The notes under the pieces: model-generated | Database searches by the model: none | Seen by the model: only the letters and a program-made list of their open reading frames with translations | What the model was told of the DNA's origin: nothing | Assembly: GCA_003132585.1 (NCBI GenBank) | Contig: PKYG01000123.1 | Coordinates: 532-46,758, forward strand | Source of the DNA: Actinomycetota bacterium | Lineage (GTDB): Bacteria; Actinomycetota; Thermoleophilia; UBA2241 | DNA: 46,227 bases | Direction: 5' to 3' | Translations under genes and position numbers: made by a program | Shown here: positions 8,580-17,582 of the stretch, one piece after another | Layout: the number at the start of each line of letters is the position of its first letter | Position numbering within the stretch: the first letter of the stretch is position 1

Positions 8580-9227
8580 ATGGCGCCGATGTCCGGCAAG
8601 AAGAACCTCGCCGCGCTCATCGTGAACATGGACGAGCGCGGCAGCCTCGCCGCCATCCGCCGGCGCCTTGACGCAGGCGACGATCCCCTTTACCTCATGG
8701 AGGAGTGTCGCGCGGGCATGGAGCAGGTCGGGGAGCTCTACGAAAGCGGCACGTACTACATCTCGGCCCTGATCATGGCTGGCGAGATCTTCCGCGAAGC
8801 AGCGGAGATCCTCGTTCCCCTGCTCCCCACCCCCGAGCGCCCTCAGAGCTCCGGCTCGATGGTCATTGCGACCGTCAAGGGCGACATCCACGACATCGGC
8901 AAGAACATCGCGATCACGCTGCTCGACGCCCACGGCTTCACTGTGGTCGACCTCGGCGTCGATGTCGCACCCGAGCGCATCGCCGACGCGGTCGTAGCAG
9001 AGCATCCGGACGTTCTTGGGCTCTCGTGCCTGTTGACCACGGGCTTTGAGGCGATGCGACAGACGATCGCGCTGATGCGCGAGCTCACCGCCGACTGGAA
9101 TCGGCGCGTGCCTGTCGTCATCGGCGGCGCCGCAATCGACCAAAACACCGCAAACCACACGGGCGCGGACGGCTGGTGTACCAACGCGGCAGACGGCATC
9201 AACATCGTGCGGTCGCTGCTGAGCTGA
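8580..9227 (+). CDS. Second corrinoid protein (B12-binding)
   Basis: YESGTYYISALIMAGEIFREAAEIL ... MVIATVKGDIHDIGKNIAITLLDAHGFTVVDLGVDVAPERIADAV; start taken at ATG 8580. Confidence 0.92.
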   Translation: MAPMSGKKNLAALIVNMDERGSLAAIRRRLDAGDDPLYLMEECRAGMEQVGELYESGTYYISALIMAGEIFREAAEILVPLLPTPERPQSSGSMVIATVKGDIHDIGKNIAITLLDAHGFTVVDLGVDVAPERIADAVVAEHPDVLGLSCLLTTGFEAMRQTIALMRELTADWNRRVPVVIGGAAIDQNTANHTGADGWCTNAADGINIVRSLLS

Positions 9228-9316
9228 CCCGGCGTCACTCGTCCGGCGCAGGTGCGCGGCGCCCCGCCGAGATGCACTCAGCTTCGAAGACCTCCTTGAG
9301 CTCGTGGATGCCGACT

Positions 9317-9400
9317 GCTGGAGGTCTTGATGACGTGTCTGGCCGCCAGAAAGCCCTGATTTGCAGCGACTTCTTTCGTCTCGCCGACGCTGAGCCGACG
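9317..9400. repeat. 84-bp dispersed repeat, copy 2
   Basis: GCTGGAGGTCTTGATGACGTG...TTTGCAGCGACTTC...GCCGACGCTGAGCCGACG; closest to copy 1. Confidence 0.8.
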
Positions 9401-9531
9401 TGCGTGGTGGCAAGGACCCCGAGCAGCCACGCGAGGAGCCCACGCAAGCCGACGCCACCAGAGGCCGCATAGCGCTACAGGGCGTGCGTGGACTGACCGG
9501 CGATCTTCGTCCGAAGACCATGACCCCAAGG

Positions 9532-9557
9532 TGGACCGATTTCAGGGGTGCACGTCA
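9532..9557. repeat. IS-type terminal sequence TGGACCGATTTCAGGGGTGCACGTCA
   Basis: One mismatch to 2236-2261. Confidence 0.7.
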
Positions 9558-9609
9558 GTGCTACAGCAAGGCTGCACAGAGGGCGAATCTGAATAGACGT
9601 ACCCTACAG

Positions 9610-10178
9610 GCTCGACCATCCGCCTGCGCCCCGAGCGAGCCAACCACGTCTGGGCATATGACTTCGTTGCCGAGCGCACCCACGACGGCCGTGCGCTGAA
9701 GCTGCTGACGGTGGTCGATGAGTACACCCGCGAGTGCCTGGCGATCGTGGTCGCGAGAAGGATCACTAGCCACGAGGTGCTGATGTGCCTGGCCGACCTG
9801 TTCTTGGAGCACGGCATCCCCGCGCACATCCGAAGTGACAACGGGCCTGAGTTCGTCGCCAAGGCGATCAGGGAGTGGCTCTCTGACCTCGGGGTGACGA
9901 CGCTGTTCATCGAACCCGGCTCACCTTGGGAGAACGGCTACGTCGAGTCGTTCAACGGCAAGCTCAGAGACGAGCTCTTGAACGGCGAGATCTTCTACAC
10001 CCTGCGTGAGGCGCAGATCCTGGTCGCCGACTGGCGGCGGCTCTACAACGCCCTGCGACCGCACAGCGGCTGTGGGCGCAGGCCGCCAGCGCCGGAGACG
10101 ATCGTCTGGCAGGGCTTCAAACTGACCGACGTTGCACCCCCGTCCCTGGCACCGGAGCCGGCTATGGGACTAACATAG
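9610..10178 (+). pseudogene. IS3-family transposase OrfB (integrase core), 5'-truncated
   Basis: TIRLRPERANHVWAYDFV...LLTVVDEYTRECLAIVVARRITS...IRSDNGPEFVAKAIREWL...GSPWENGYVESFNGKLRDELLN...RRLYNALRPHSGCGRRPPAPE; no OrfA or OrfB N-terminus. Confidence 0.9.
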
Positions 10179-10207
10179 AAAGTGGACCGACGAATGGGGT
10201 CCGGTCA
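10174..10207. repeat. IS3 right terminal sequence CATAGAAAGTGGACCGACGAATGGGGTCCGGTCA
   Basis: Directly follows the OrfB fragment; close copy at 17511-17544, degenerate copy at about 24222-24254. Confidence 0.8.
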
Positions 10208-10351
10208 CTTGCCCGTAACCCTATTGCCTTTGTATCACCAATTCGATTTGTTTTCTACAAGTATTTTGGGGTACACTTCGTCGCTGCGCGTCCTAGCGCA
10301 CCTGGCCTGCGGCCTTGTCCCGCCGGCCGGCCTGACCAGGCGAAAGGTCAG

Positions 10352-10834
10352 ATGGACAGTCGAGAATCGCGCGTCGAGAGCATCGTCGATGATCTGCGGA
10401 CCGTCTACGCCAGCGTGCACCGGCAGAACGTGCCGGCGTGGTTGCAGCTCGACCTGACGATGGCGCAGTTCAAGGCCTTGGTCGCCGTAGAGCGCAGCTC
10501 AGGCGTCGCAGTCTGCGAGCTCGGCCGCAAGCTCGGCATCGGCGAATCGGCGGCCAGCCTGCTGGTCGATCAGCTGGTGCGCCGCGGCTACGTGGGACGC
10601 AAGACCGACCGAGCCGACCGCAGACGTGTCCATTTGGCTCCCACGTCGCGGGGCACGAAGCTCCTGGGGGAGCTCCGCCAGGGACGCCGGCAAAGTCTGA
10701 AAGAGTGGCTTGCCGACGTAGACGACGACGATCTTGACGGGCTGGCACGCGGTCTGGGTGCTCTCACCCGGGTGGTGAGTGCCGGCAAACCGCCGGCCGC
10801 CGGTGACACAACGACGGAGGTCCCAAAGACATGA
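10352..10834 (+). CDS. MarR-family transcriptional regulator
   Basis: TMAQFKALVAVERSSGVAVCELGRKLGIGESAASLLVDQLVRRGYVGRKTDRADRRRVHLAPTSRGTKLL. Confidence 0.92.
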   Translation: MDSRESRVESIVDDLRTVYASVHRQNVPAWLQLDLTMAQFKALVAVERSSGVAVCELGRKLGIGESAASLLVDQLVRRGYVGRKTDRADRRRVHLAPTSRGTKLLGELRQGRRQSLKEWLADVDDDDLDGLARGLGALTRVVSAGKPPAAGDTTTEVPKT

Positions 10835-11016
10835 CATCACCAAGCTCAGAGGCGCTGGTACCCGAGCGGGGAGCGGGCACGCACGGACGCGTTCCCTACA
10901 AGTGGATCGTGTTCTCGTGCACGACGCTCGGCCTCTTGATGGCCATGATCAACGCCTCGAGCGTCTTGATCGCGCTGCCGGCCATCTTCCAAGAAGGGAG
11001 GGAGCACAGGAAGTGA
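10831..11016 (+). pseudogene. Truncated N-terminus of an MFS (DHA2-type) transporter, paralogous to the next gene
   Basis: PYKWIVFSCTTLGLLMAMINASSVLIALPAIFQ aligns with PRYKWVVLSNTTVGVLLATLNTSSLLIALPVIFR of 11021-12823, then stops. Confidence 0.75.
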
Positions 11017-11020
11017 CGGC

Positions 11021-12823
11021 ATGACGGCGTTAGCGCCAGCCCAAGCGCCCGTGGTGGGCCCCCGCTACAAGTGGGTGGTCCTCTCGAACACGACGGTCGG
11101 GGTGCTGCTGGCGACGCTCAACACGAGCAGCCTCCTGATCGCCCTACCCGTCATCTTCCGCGGTATCCACCTCGACCCGCTAGCGCCGGCGAACTTCCCC
11201 TATCTGCTGTGGATGATGATGGGCTACATGCTAGTGACCGCGGCGGTGGTGGTGACCGCCGGGCGTATCGGCGACATCTTCGGGCGGGTGAAGATGTACA
11301 ACCTTGGCTTCGCCTGGTTCACCGTGGCGTCGGTCCTGCTCGCGGTGGTCTGGAGCACGGGGCCGACGGGCGCGTTGGAGCTGGTGATCTTCCGGATGGT
11401 CCAGGCCGTCGGCGGAGCGCTCCTGTTTGCGAACTCGGCCGCGATCATCACGGACGCCTTCCCCTCCGAGGAGCTGGGCTTCGCCTTGGGCACCAACCAG
11501 ATAGCCGCGATCGTCGGCATGTTCCTCGGCGTCCTGGTCGGCGGGCTGCTCTCCGAGGCGGGCTGGCGCTGGGTGTTCTTGGCGAACGTCCCGGTCGCCG
11601 CGTTCGGGACGGTGTGGAGCTACCTCAAGTTGAAGGAGATCGGGGTCCGCACCAAGGCGCACATCGACTGGCTCGGCAATATCGCGTTCGCTGCTGGTCT
11701 CGCCATGATCCTCACCGGCGTCACCTACGGCATCAAGCCATATAAGCATTCTCTCACCGGATGGACGGACCCGTTCGTCCTGGAGATGCTCTTCGGCGGC
11801 GTGGCGCTGCTCATCATCTTCGTCTTCCTAGAGACAAAGGTGAAAGACCCGCTGTTCCGCATGTCGCTGTTCCGCATCCGGGCGTTCGCCGCTGGTAACC
11901 TGGCGCAGTTCCTCGGGGCGGTCGGGCGGGGCGGCTTCCAGTTCATGCTGATGATCTGGCTGCAGGGGATCTGGCTCCCGCAGCACGGCTACAGCTACGC
12001 CGCCACGCCGCTTTGGGCGGGGATCTACATGATCCCGTTCTCGATTGGCTTCATGGTGGCGGGACCGCTGTCAGGGAAGCTCTCGGACCGTTACGGGGTC
12101 CGTCCCTTCGCCACCGCTGGGATGCTCTTGAACGCGGTGATGTACGCGCTCGTGATGCTCTTCCCGGCTAACTTCGCCTATTGGTCGTTCGCGGTGGTGA
12201 TGTTCGGCATTGGGATCTCCGGCGGGCTCTTCGCCGCGCCGAACACGTCGTCGATCATGAACTCGGTGCCTGCCCGGGACCGGGGCGCTGCCTCGGGCAT
12301 GCGAGTGACCTTCGGCAACGCCGGCATGCCGTTATCGATGGGGCTCTTCTTCACCCTGCTGGTGATCGGGCTCAACGCCAAGGTGCCCTCCGCCATGTAC
12401 CGGGGCCTGGTCGCCCACGGCATCCCTGGCGCGCAGGCCACGCAGCTCGCGCACGTGCCGCCCCTCGGCTACATATTCGCCGCGTTCCTCGGCGACAACC
12501 CGCTGAAGAGCCTGCTCGGGGCGAAGGTGCTGGGACATCTGCCTGCCGCGCAGGCGGCTGACCTCACCGGACGGTCGTTCTTCCCCCAGCTCATCGGCGG
12601 CCCCTTCAAGCACGGCCTCGTGCTCATCCTCGCCGTGGGCGCGATCATGTGCGTCGTCGCGGCCATCGCTTCCCTCCTGCGAGGGACCACGTACATCCAC
12701 AAGGACGAGGAGTCCAAGGCCCAGGACCTGAAGGCGGGGCTCATCACCGGACCGGACGATGACCAGACCCCATTCATCGATCCACTCTTCATGACAGTCG
12801 ACAACCCTGGCCGAGGCAAGTGA
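11021..12823 (+). CDS. MFS transporter, DHA2/EmrB-QacA-type drug exporter
   Basis: Multiple TM segments; RYKWVVLSNTTVGVLLATLNTSSLLIALPVIF, GRIGDIFGRVKMYNLGF, GPLSGKLSDRYGVRPFATAGM. Confidence 0.9.
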   Translation: MTALAPAQAPVVGPRYKWVVLSNTTVGVLLATLNTSSLLIALPVIFRGIHLDPLAPANFPYLLWMMMGYMLVTAAVVVTAGRIGDIFGRVKMYNLGFAWFTVASVLLAVVWSTGPTGALELVIFRMVQAVGGALLFANSAAIITDAFPSEELGFALGTNQIAAIVGMFLGVLVGGLLSEAGWRWVFLANVPVAAFGTVWSYLKLKEIGVRTKAHIDWLGNIAFAAGLAMILTGVTYGIKPYKHSLTGWTDPFVLEMLFGGVALLIIFVFLETKVKDPLFRMSLFRIRAFAAGNLAQFLGAVGRGGFQFMLMIWLQGIWLPQHGYSYAATPLWAGIYMIPFSIGFMVAGPLSGKLSDRYGVRPFATAGMLLNAVMYALVMLFPANFAYWSFAVVMFGIGISGGLFAAPNTSSIMNSVPARDRGAASGMRVTFGNAGMPLSMGLFFTLLVIGLNAKVPSAMYRGLVAHGIPGAQATQLAHVPPLGYIFAAFLGDNPLKSLLGAKVLGHLPAAQAADLTGRSFFPQLIGGPFKHGLVLILAVGAIMCVVAAIASLLRGTTYIHKDEESKAQDLKAGLITGPDDDQTPFIDPLFMTVDNPGRGK

Positions 12824-12956
12824 CGGCGACCGTCGTTTCGCACAGTGGGCGCCGATGTTGCTGGCGGTTCCTCCGACCTGTGCCTGTCTCCTCTTGACCT
12901 ACGCAGCGCTCGCACTTTCGGAGGACGTGGACCACGGGCTAGGAGCAGGCCAGTCA
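12820..12956. repeat. ~135-bp repeat copy a (IS-end-like remnant)
   Basis: GTGACGGCGACCGTCGTTTCGCACAGT...GGAGGACGTGGACCACGGGCTAGGAGCAGGCCAGTCA aligns with 13975-14107. Confidence 0.75.
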
Positions 12957-12999
12957 CGTCACACAGCAGGACGTCGGCCTTGCACGGCTTGCGATGATC

Positions 13000-13094
13000 T
13001 CCTCGGGGCGGTAGCGCTTCTGTGGCATGATCTGCCTCCTTCATCGGTCGCGAAACCTACACTGGGGGTGGACCGATTTTAGGGGTGCAGGTCA
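13000..13094 (-). mobile_element. IS3-family left-end remnant: terminal sequence plus start of OrfA
   Basis: Minus strand TGACCTGCACCCCTAAAATCGGTCCACC...GGAGGCAGATCATGCCACAGAAGCGCTACCGCCCCGAGGAGATCATCGC = MPQKRYRPEEIIA (OrfA N-terminus), then degenerates. Confidence 0.75.
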
Positions 13095-13200
13095 AGGAGC
13101 GTTTGATTCCCTCGGGGGCGGACCACTTCTGGCATTGTCAGAGGAAGTGGAACACTGAAAGAGGGCAGGTCGGCGCGAGTGTCCAGAGTTTGTGCGCCCT

Positions 13201-13854
13201 TCAGGGTTGATCGAGGTCGACCGCTGGCAGGTCGCGCACCTCGTGCTTGGTGAGGCTAAGCCGGACGCCGTCTTCGACGCCGGCCACGGCGCTGATGGGA
13301 ATGGCGACCCGCTTCTGACCCCAGAGGTGGCCCTCGTCAAGGAGGACGTGGGTCATGTGATGGTCGCGGGGATCGATGACCAGTCCTCGGACTCGCCCAA
13401 CAGTGCCGTCCGTGGCATGTACGTGCTCGCCGCGACGCACCTCCACCTCGCCCGCCGGTACCCGGTCGAAGGTGATCACTTCGGGACCAGCACTCGGGTC
13501 CATGCCGCCCATGGCGCCTATGGCTCCCAGGTGAAGTCCGAAGTAGGGCCAGGAGAGCAGGTGCTCCTGCCCGTAAGCCCACTCTCCGCGCGCTCCGGGC
13601 AGGAACCGTGTCTCTTCAGCGTCCGGGAGCGCGGCGAACTCAGACCTGGTGCAGCGCAGCTGAATCCCCTCTGTCGTCGCGGCCACGAGATCGACGGGTA
13701 CGAGATGACCCACGCCGCGCCCATGTCGCGGTTCGACGACGAGATGGGTGAGGGCGCGGGCGACGGGATCGACGACCACACGCCTCAAATCCCCGCAGAC
13801 ACCGTCGCTGCAGGTGACTTCGCTGCCAATGCTGAACTCCGCCCTTTCGCTCAT
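13201..13854 (-). CDS. PRC-barrel-like protein with two barrel-type repeats
   Basis: IGSEVTCSDGVCGDLRRVVVDPVARALTHLVVEPRHGRGVGHLVPVDLV and GEHVHATDGTVGRVRGLVIDPRDHHMTHVLLDEGHLWGQKRVAIPISAV. Confidence 0.7.
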   Translation of the reverse strand: MSERAEFSIGSEVTCSDGVCGDLRRVVVDPVARALTHLVVEPRHGRGVGHLVPVDLVAATTEGIQLRCTRSEFAALPDAEETRFLPGARGEWAYGQEHLLSWPYFGLHLGAIGAMGGMDPSAGPEVITFDRVPAGEVEVRRGEHVHATDGTVGRVRGLVIDPRDHHMTHVLLDEGHLWGQKRVAIPISAVAGVEDGVRLSLTKHEVRDLPAVDLDQP

Positions 13855-13974
13855 CGAGGTCCCCCCTCCTCGCTGCTCTGCCAACTCCGCCAGGTTGAAG
13901 CCAGCTCACGCGCACTGACCCGACGCATTCGTTAGTCCACCGCCCATGATAGTCCCTGAACCCGGCTGGGGTCA

Positions 13975-14107
13975 GTGGCGGCGACCGTCGTTACGCACAG
14001 TACGGGCGGACGTTGCTGGAGGGTCCGCCGGCCTGTGCCCGCCTCCTTGTCGCCTACTCGAGGCTCGCAGTGTCAGAGGAAGTGGACCACTGAATGGGGG
14101 CAGGTCA
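13975..14107. repeat. ~135-bp repeat copy b; TGA of its terminus serves as the menA stop codon
   Basis: GTGGCGGCGACCGTCGTTACGCACAGT...CAGAGGAAGTGGACCACTGAATGGGGGCAGGTCA; same orientation as copy a. Confidence 0.75.
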
Positions 14108-15064
14108 AGCGCGCGCGAGAACCATGCCAACAGCGAAGAGCACACTGTAAACGAGAGCCGTCTGGCCCGTCTCGGCGAGCGCAGCGTTGAGGGCACGGCC
14201 GCTCTGCGTGAACACGCGCCGTGTTTCCTGTAGCGCCAGCGGCAACGAAAGCCATGTGAGAAGCGCCGCGAGCGGCAGCGCGTGCAGCACCACGATGATC
14301 GTGAGCAGTGCGTAGGGGAGCGTCATGAGCGTCCCGTACTCGAACGTGGTGGCGCGCGCACCGACCCGCACGGCGATGGTCCGCTTGTTGGCGGCCCTGT
14401 CCTGTTCGACGTCGCGCAGGTTGTTCACCACGATGATGGCCGTGATGAGGGCGCCGATCGCCATCGCCATGAGCCAGGCGAGCACAGACGTGGTTCCGGT
14501 CTGCACCCAGTAGGTTCCCACCACGGCAGTCAGCCCGAAGAAGAGAAAGACACACACCTCCCCCAAGCCGTGGTAGCCGAGCGGGTAGGGCCCAGCGGTG
14601 TAGGCCAGCGCAACAACGACCGCCGTAGCGCCGATAACGGGCACCAGCACGCCTCGCACGAAGGTCAGGTAGATACCGATCGCCAGCGCAAGAGCCAGCG
14701 CGGTCTTCATGCCGCGTTTGACCTGATCCCGAGTTAAAAGGCCCGACTGGGTGACGCGTACAGGGCCGAGCCTGTCTGCGGTATCGGCTCCGCGCTCGTC
14801 GTCGTAGACGTCGTTCGCAAGGTTGCTGGCGATCTGGAGCAGCAGCGCCACGCCCAGCGCAGCCAGAGCCGGTCCCAGGGAGAAGCCGCCGTCTCTCCAC
14901 GCGAGGGCGGTACCAACGATCACGCCCGCAGCTGCTGCGGGCAGCGTCTTGGGTCGGATCGCCAGCCACCAACGGTGCAGCGTGCTCGGGCTCTCTGGGT
15001 TGCCATCAGGCGCGACAGGCGACGACACGTGCACTCTCCTTCCCCTCACCACTCTGCAGGCCAC
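14105..15064 (-). CDS. menA: UbiA-family prenyltransferase, probable 1,4-dihydroxy-2-naphthoate polyprenyltransferase
   Basis: WWLAIRPKTLPAAAAGVIVGTALA, LLLQIASNLANDVYDDERGADTADRLGPVRVTQSGLLT, VNNLRDVEQDRAANKRTIAVRVG. Confidence 0.87.
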   Translation of the reverse strand: MACRVVRGRRVHVSSPVAPDGNPESPSTLHRWWLAIRPKTLPAAAAGVIVGTALAWRDGGFSLGPALAALGVALLLQIASNLANDVYDDERGADTADRLGPVRVTQSGLLTRDQVKRGMKTALALALAIGIYLTFVRGVLVPVIGATAVVVALAYTAGPYPLGYHGLGEVCVFLFFGLTAVVGTYWVQTGTTSVLAWLMAMAIGALITAIIVVNNLRDVEQDRAANKRTIAVRVGARATTFEYGTLMTLPYALLTIIVVLHALPLAALLTWLSLPLALQETRRVFTQSGRALNAALAETGQTALVYSVLFAVGMVLARA

Positions 15065-15334
15065 ACGTTAACCGGGTCGGCTACCTGAAGGGCATACAAA
15101 CTCTCGACAACGTCGCTGAGCAAGCGTTTCCTTCAGGGCTGATATACGAGTATGAGCTCGCGGTACGAGTGGAGCGAGAGTTCCTGTTCTATCGCCTCGC
15201 CGGCCTGCCCGACGTCTGGCGCATGAGCTGCCGGCTCGCTGCGACTTGAACTTCATCATAGCTTCGGCCCGGTCTGCTCGATTCGCGTCTGGGGCACTCC
15301 TCCAAAGCTGGATCGAGGCCTTGGCTGCACGACC

Positions 15335-15772
15335 TCAGTCGAATTCGCGAAGACGGACGATCCCCCCCACGACAAGGACGCGCGTGAAGACACCGGGGCG
15401 CACGGTGAACCTGCTGCCCGTGTAGCGCAGGCCCCTGCCGTATGCGAGGTAGCGGCCGGGTGGCAGGGATACCCTGAAGATCCCTTGGGCGTCCGCCCGC
15501 ACCCGAGTAACGAGGCCGCCGGCGTCGTGGCCGCCGGTGGACCTAATCAGGATAGCGGCGTGCGGGCAGGGTACACCTTCGGCTTCGCCGAAGCCGCCGG
15601 GTAGCGGTGAGGGGGTCGGCGACGCGGTGACGGGATTCTTGAGCGCGATGCCGTACACTCCGGAGGTCGGACTAGAGGAAGTGCTTGTGTGCTGGCTCGC
15701 GGTGCCGCCGCACGCGGCAAGCGCAAACATTCCCGCCAGAAGCAGAGCCAACCCGACCAGTCGTCTCTTCAC
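15335..15772 (-). CDS. Small lipoprotein
   Basis: GTG start, KRRLVGLALLLAGMFALAACGG lipobox; start trimmed from the longer ORF. Confidence 0.7.
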   Translation of the reverse strand: MKRRLVGLALLLAGMFALAACGGTASQHTSTSSSPTSGVYGIALKNPVTASPTPSPLPGGFGEAEGVPCPHAAILIRSTGGHDAGGLVTRVRADAQGIFRVSLPPGRYLAYGRGLRYTGSRFTVRPGVFTRVLVVGGIVRLREFD

Positions 15773-15785
15773 AACATCGCCTCCG

Positions 15786-15854
15786 ACCGTAATGTGTCCA
15801 GCGCTTGGCGCTTCAGCGGCAATGCGCAACCTCGCCTGGACGCCGTTGTTAGCC
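15786..15854 (-). repeat. attC-like site downstream of the HEPN-motif gene
   Basis: Minus strand GGCTAACAACGGCGTCCAGGCG...CGCCAAGCGCTGGACACATTACGGTC: the stop TAA of 15849-17177 lies inside GGCTAAC, with inverted arms GTCCAGGCG/CGCTGGAC. The R' box is degenerate. Confidence 0.5.
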
Positions 15855-17177
15855 TGTTGCCGCCCACGGCACAGGCACCTCATCGTCGCCTTTCCAGCCC
15901 CTCCATGCACGCCGCGCGTAGTAACCAGTGTGGCCGCATGCCGCGAGGATCGCCAAGTCCACGTACTGCAAAGAGAGCTGCGAACACTCAAACAAGGTCG
16001 GTCCATCGAGAGCGGCGGTGACAGCTCGGTTGTCTTCGCTGGCGTGAACGAGCGCATTGCGCACACGAGCGATGACTCCCGGTCCATCGAAAGCGTCGCC
16101 TTGGACCAGACTCGGCAGCCTGCCCATGTAGTCCGGCAGCGCTGTGGGCACGCCGATGTGCTGCAGCAGAATCCGCATGCGACCAGCCGCTGACAGGCGC
16201 CTGAAGTCACTGCGACTATGTAGCTCTTCGGTCTCGACGAGCAGTACCCACGCCAGCATCTCGAGGGCGACCTGCGACAAGACGATAGTGGGCTCCAAAC
16301 CGACGCTTGGCGAATTGGCCTCCACAAGCCAGTGAATCGAGTACATCAGTGGCTGCTTCCACGCTGCGTCCGTCCAGCGGCGAACATAGCCAGCAAAGAG
16401 ATCAGAGAGGTCGAGAAGTGCTCTTTGCGGCATCCATGTACTGACCGAGCGGCTTTCGTCGAGATCCCACGCGCCGAACTCACGCCACATGACTTCTTCG
16501 CGGAGAAGCCCTTGTGGGAACAACGGCCCCGCCCACGCACCTCGCAGAAACCCGAACCACAGATGGAGCATGTGCAGCGCTTCTTGAGCCTCGAGAACTG
16601 TCATCTGGCCACCAGCGGGGCGCCATTCGCCCACATGGGTGACAACCCACCCGGCGTCTCGTGTGGCTGCCTTGCCAAGCTCCCGCGCCTCCGGAATAGG
16701 GTCGAGAATGCATTCGCCAAGCTCCGAGACGACCTGAAGGCGACCAGACATGGTGCCACGGGATCCCTCGCGTTCGTATCTCACTCCAGCACCGATATAG
16801 CTGGGGAAGTTGGCGAGGCAAAACCGGATCGCGTGAAGGGGCGACTCACCCAGACTGACGGGCCTGTTGACAACGCCTTGGACGCGTGGCCCCGCGGGTC
16901 CGTTGATCACACTCGTCAGAAGGACAGACACTTCGAAGTCGGGATTGTCAGACCGGAGAACCCAGTCTGACGAGCCATCCAGTTTCAGCGCCGCTTGCGA
17001 ATAGGTGCCGTCGAAGACGAGCGCCGGCGATGGCGTCCATCGAAAGACGAGATCAGAGTCCACGATGGCCTCTCCGAGCCAAAACGGGCCCGACAGCGCC
17101 CGGACCGGCTCGTTGAGTTCTCGCATGATGACATGCGGCTTCAGTCGGTCCGGCAGGTCCTCGCGTGTACTACTCAT
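15849..17177 (-). CDS. Hypothetical protein with C-terminal HEPN-type RNALVH motif (candidate ApeA-like/HEPN protein)
   Basis: 442 aa; ...GVIARVRNALVHASEDN (Rx4H) preceded by a helical region; no other recognisable domain. Confidence 0.65.
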   Translation of the reverse strand: MSSTREDLPDRLKPHVIMRELNEPVRALSGPFWLGEAIVDSDLVFRWTPSPALVFDGTYSQAALKLDGSSDWVLRSDNPDFEVSVLLTSVINGPAGPRVQGVVNRPVSLGESPLHAIRFCLANFPSYIGAGVRYEREGSRGTMSGRLQVVSELGECILDPIPEARELGKAATRDAGWVVTHVGEWRPAGGQMTVLEAQEALHMLHLWFGFLRGAWAGPLFPQGLLREEVMWREFGAWDLDESRSVSTWMPQRALLDLSDLFAGYVRRWTDAAWKQPLMYSIHWLVEANSPSVGLEPTIVLSQVALEMLAWVLLVETEELHSRSDFRRLSAAGRMRILLQHIGVPTALPDYMGRLPSLVQGDAFDGPGVIARVRNALVHASEDNRAVTAALDGPTLFECSQLSLQYVDLAILAACGHTGYYARRAWRGWKGDDEVPVPWAATG

Positions 17178-17510
17178 CTCGAGTCCCTCCGTTCAACCAG
17201 GCCAGCAGTGATGATGCAGACGGTGGAGCGCGCACTGTAGCCTACGCCTTTCGGCGTAAGACGACAGTTCACGCGCGGGTTGGGGTGCTGTGCAGTCTTT
17301 GCAGGACCTCCCAGAGACCGTCCGTGGGCCTTCGTGCGCCGTGGCCGCCACGGCAGGCACGCGCGTGACGCGATCAGCGGCTTGCATTGAGGGCCCTTGC
17401 AGCCGAAGTGATGGGGATCTGGAAGACCTCCGACAGCCTGGCGGTAGGCGCTCATGAGTGCGTCTGTGATCTCGTTTCACACGTGCCTACGGGGACGGCC
17501 ACAGAACAAA

Positions 17511-17544
17511 CATAGAAGGTGGACCGATGAATGGGGTCCGGTCA
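17511..17544. repeat. Solo IS3 right terminal sequence
   Basis: CATAGAAGGTGGACCGATGAATGGGGTCCGGTCA; two mismatches to 10174-10207; no adjacent transposase. Confidence 0.75.
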
Positions 17545-17582
17545 CCACGCCCCGCGAGCACGGCCAGCTAGCTCACGCGTGT

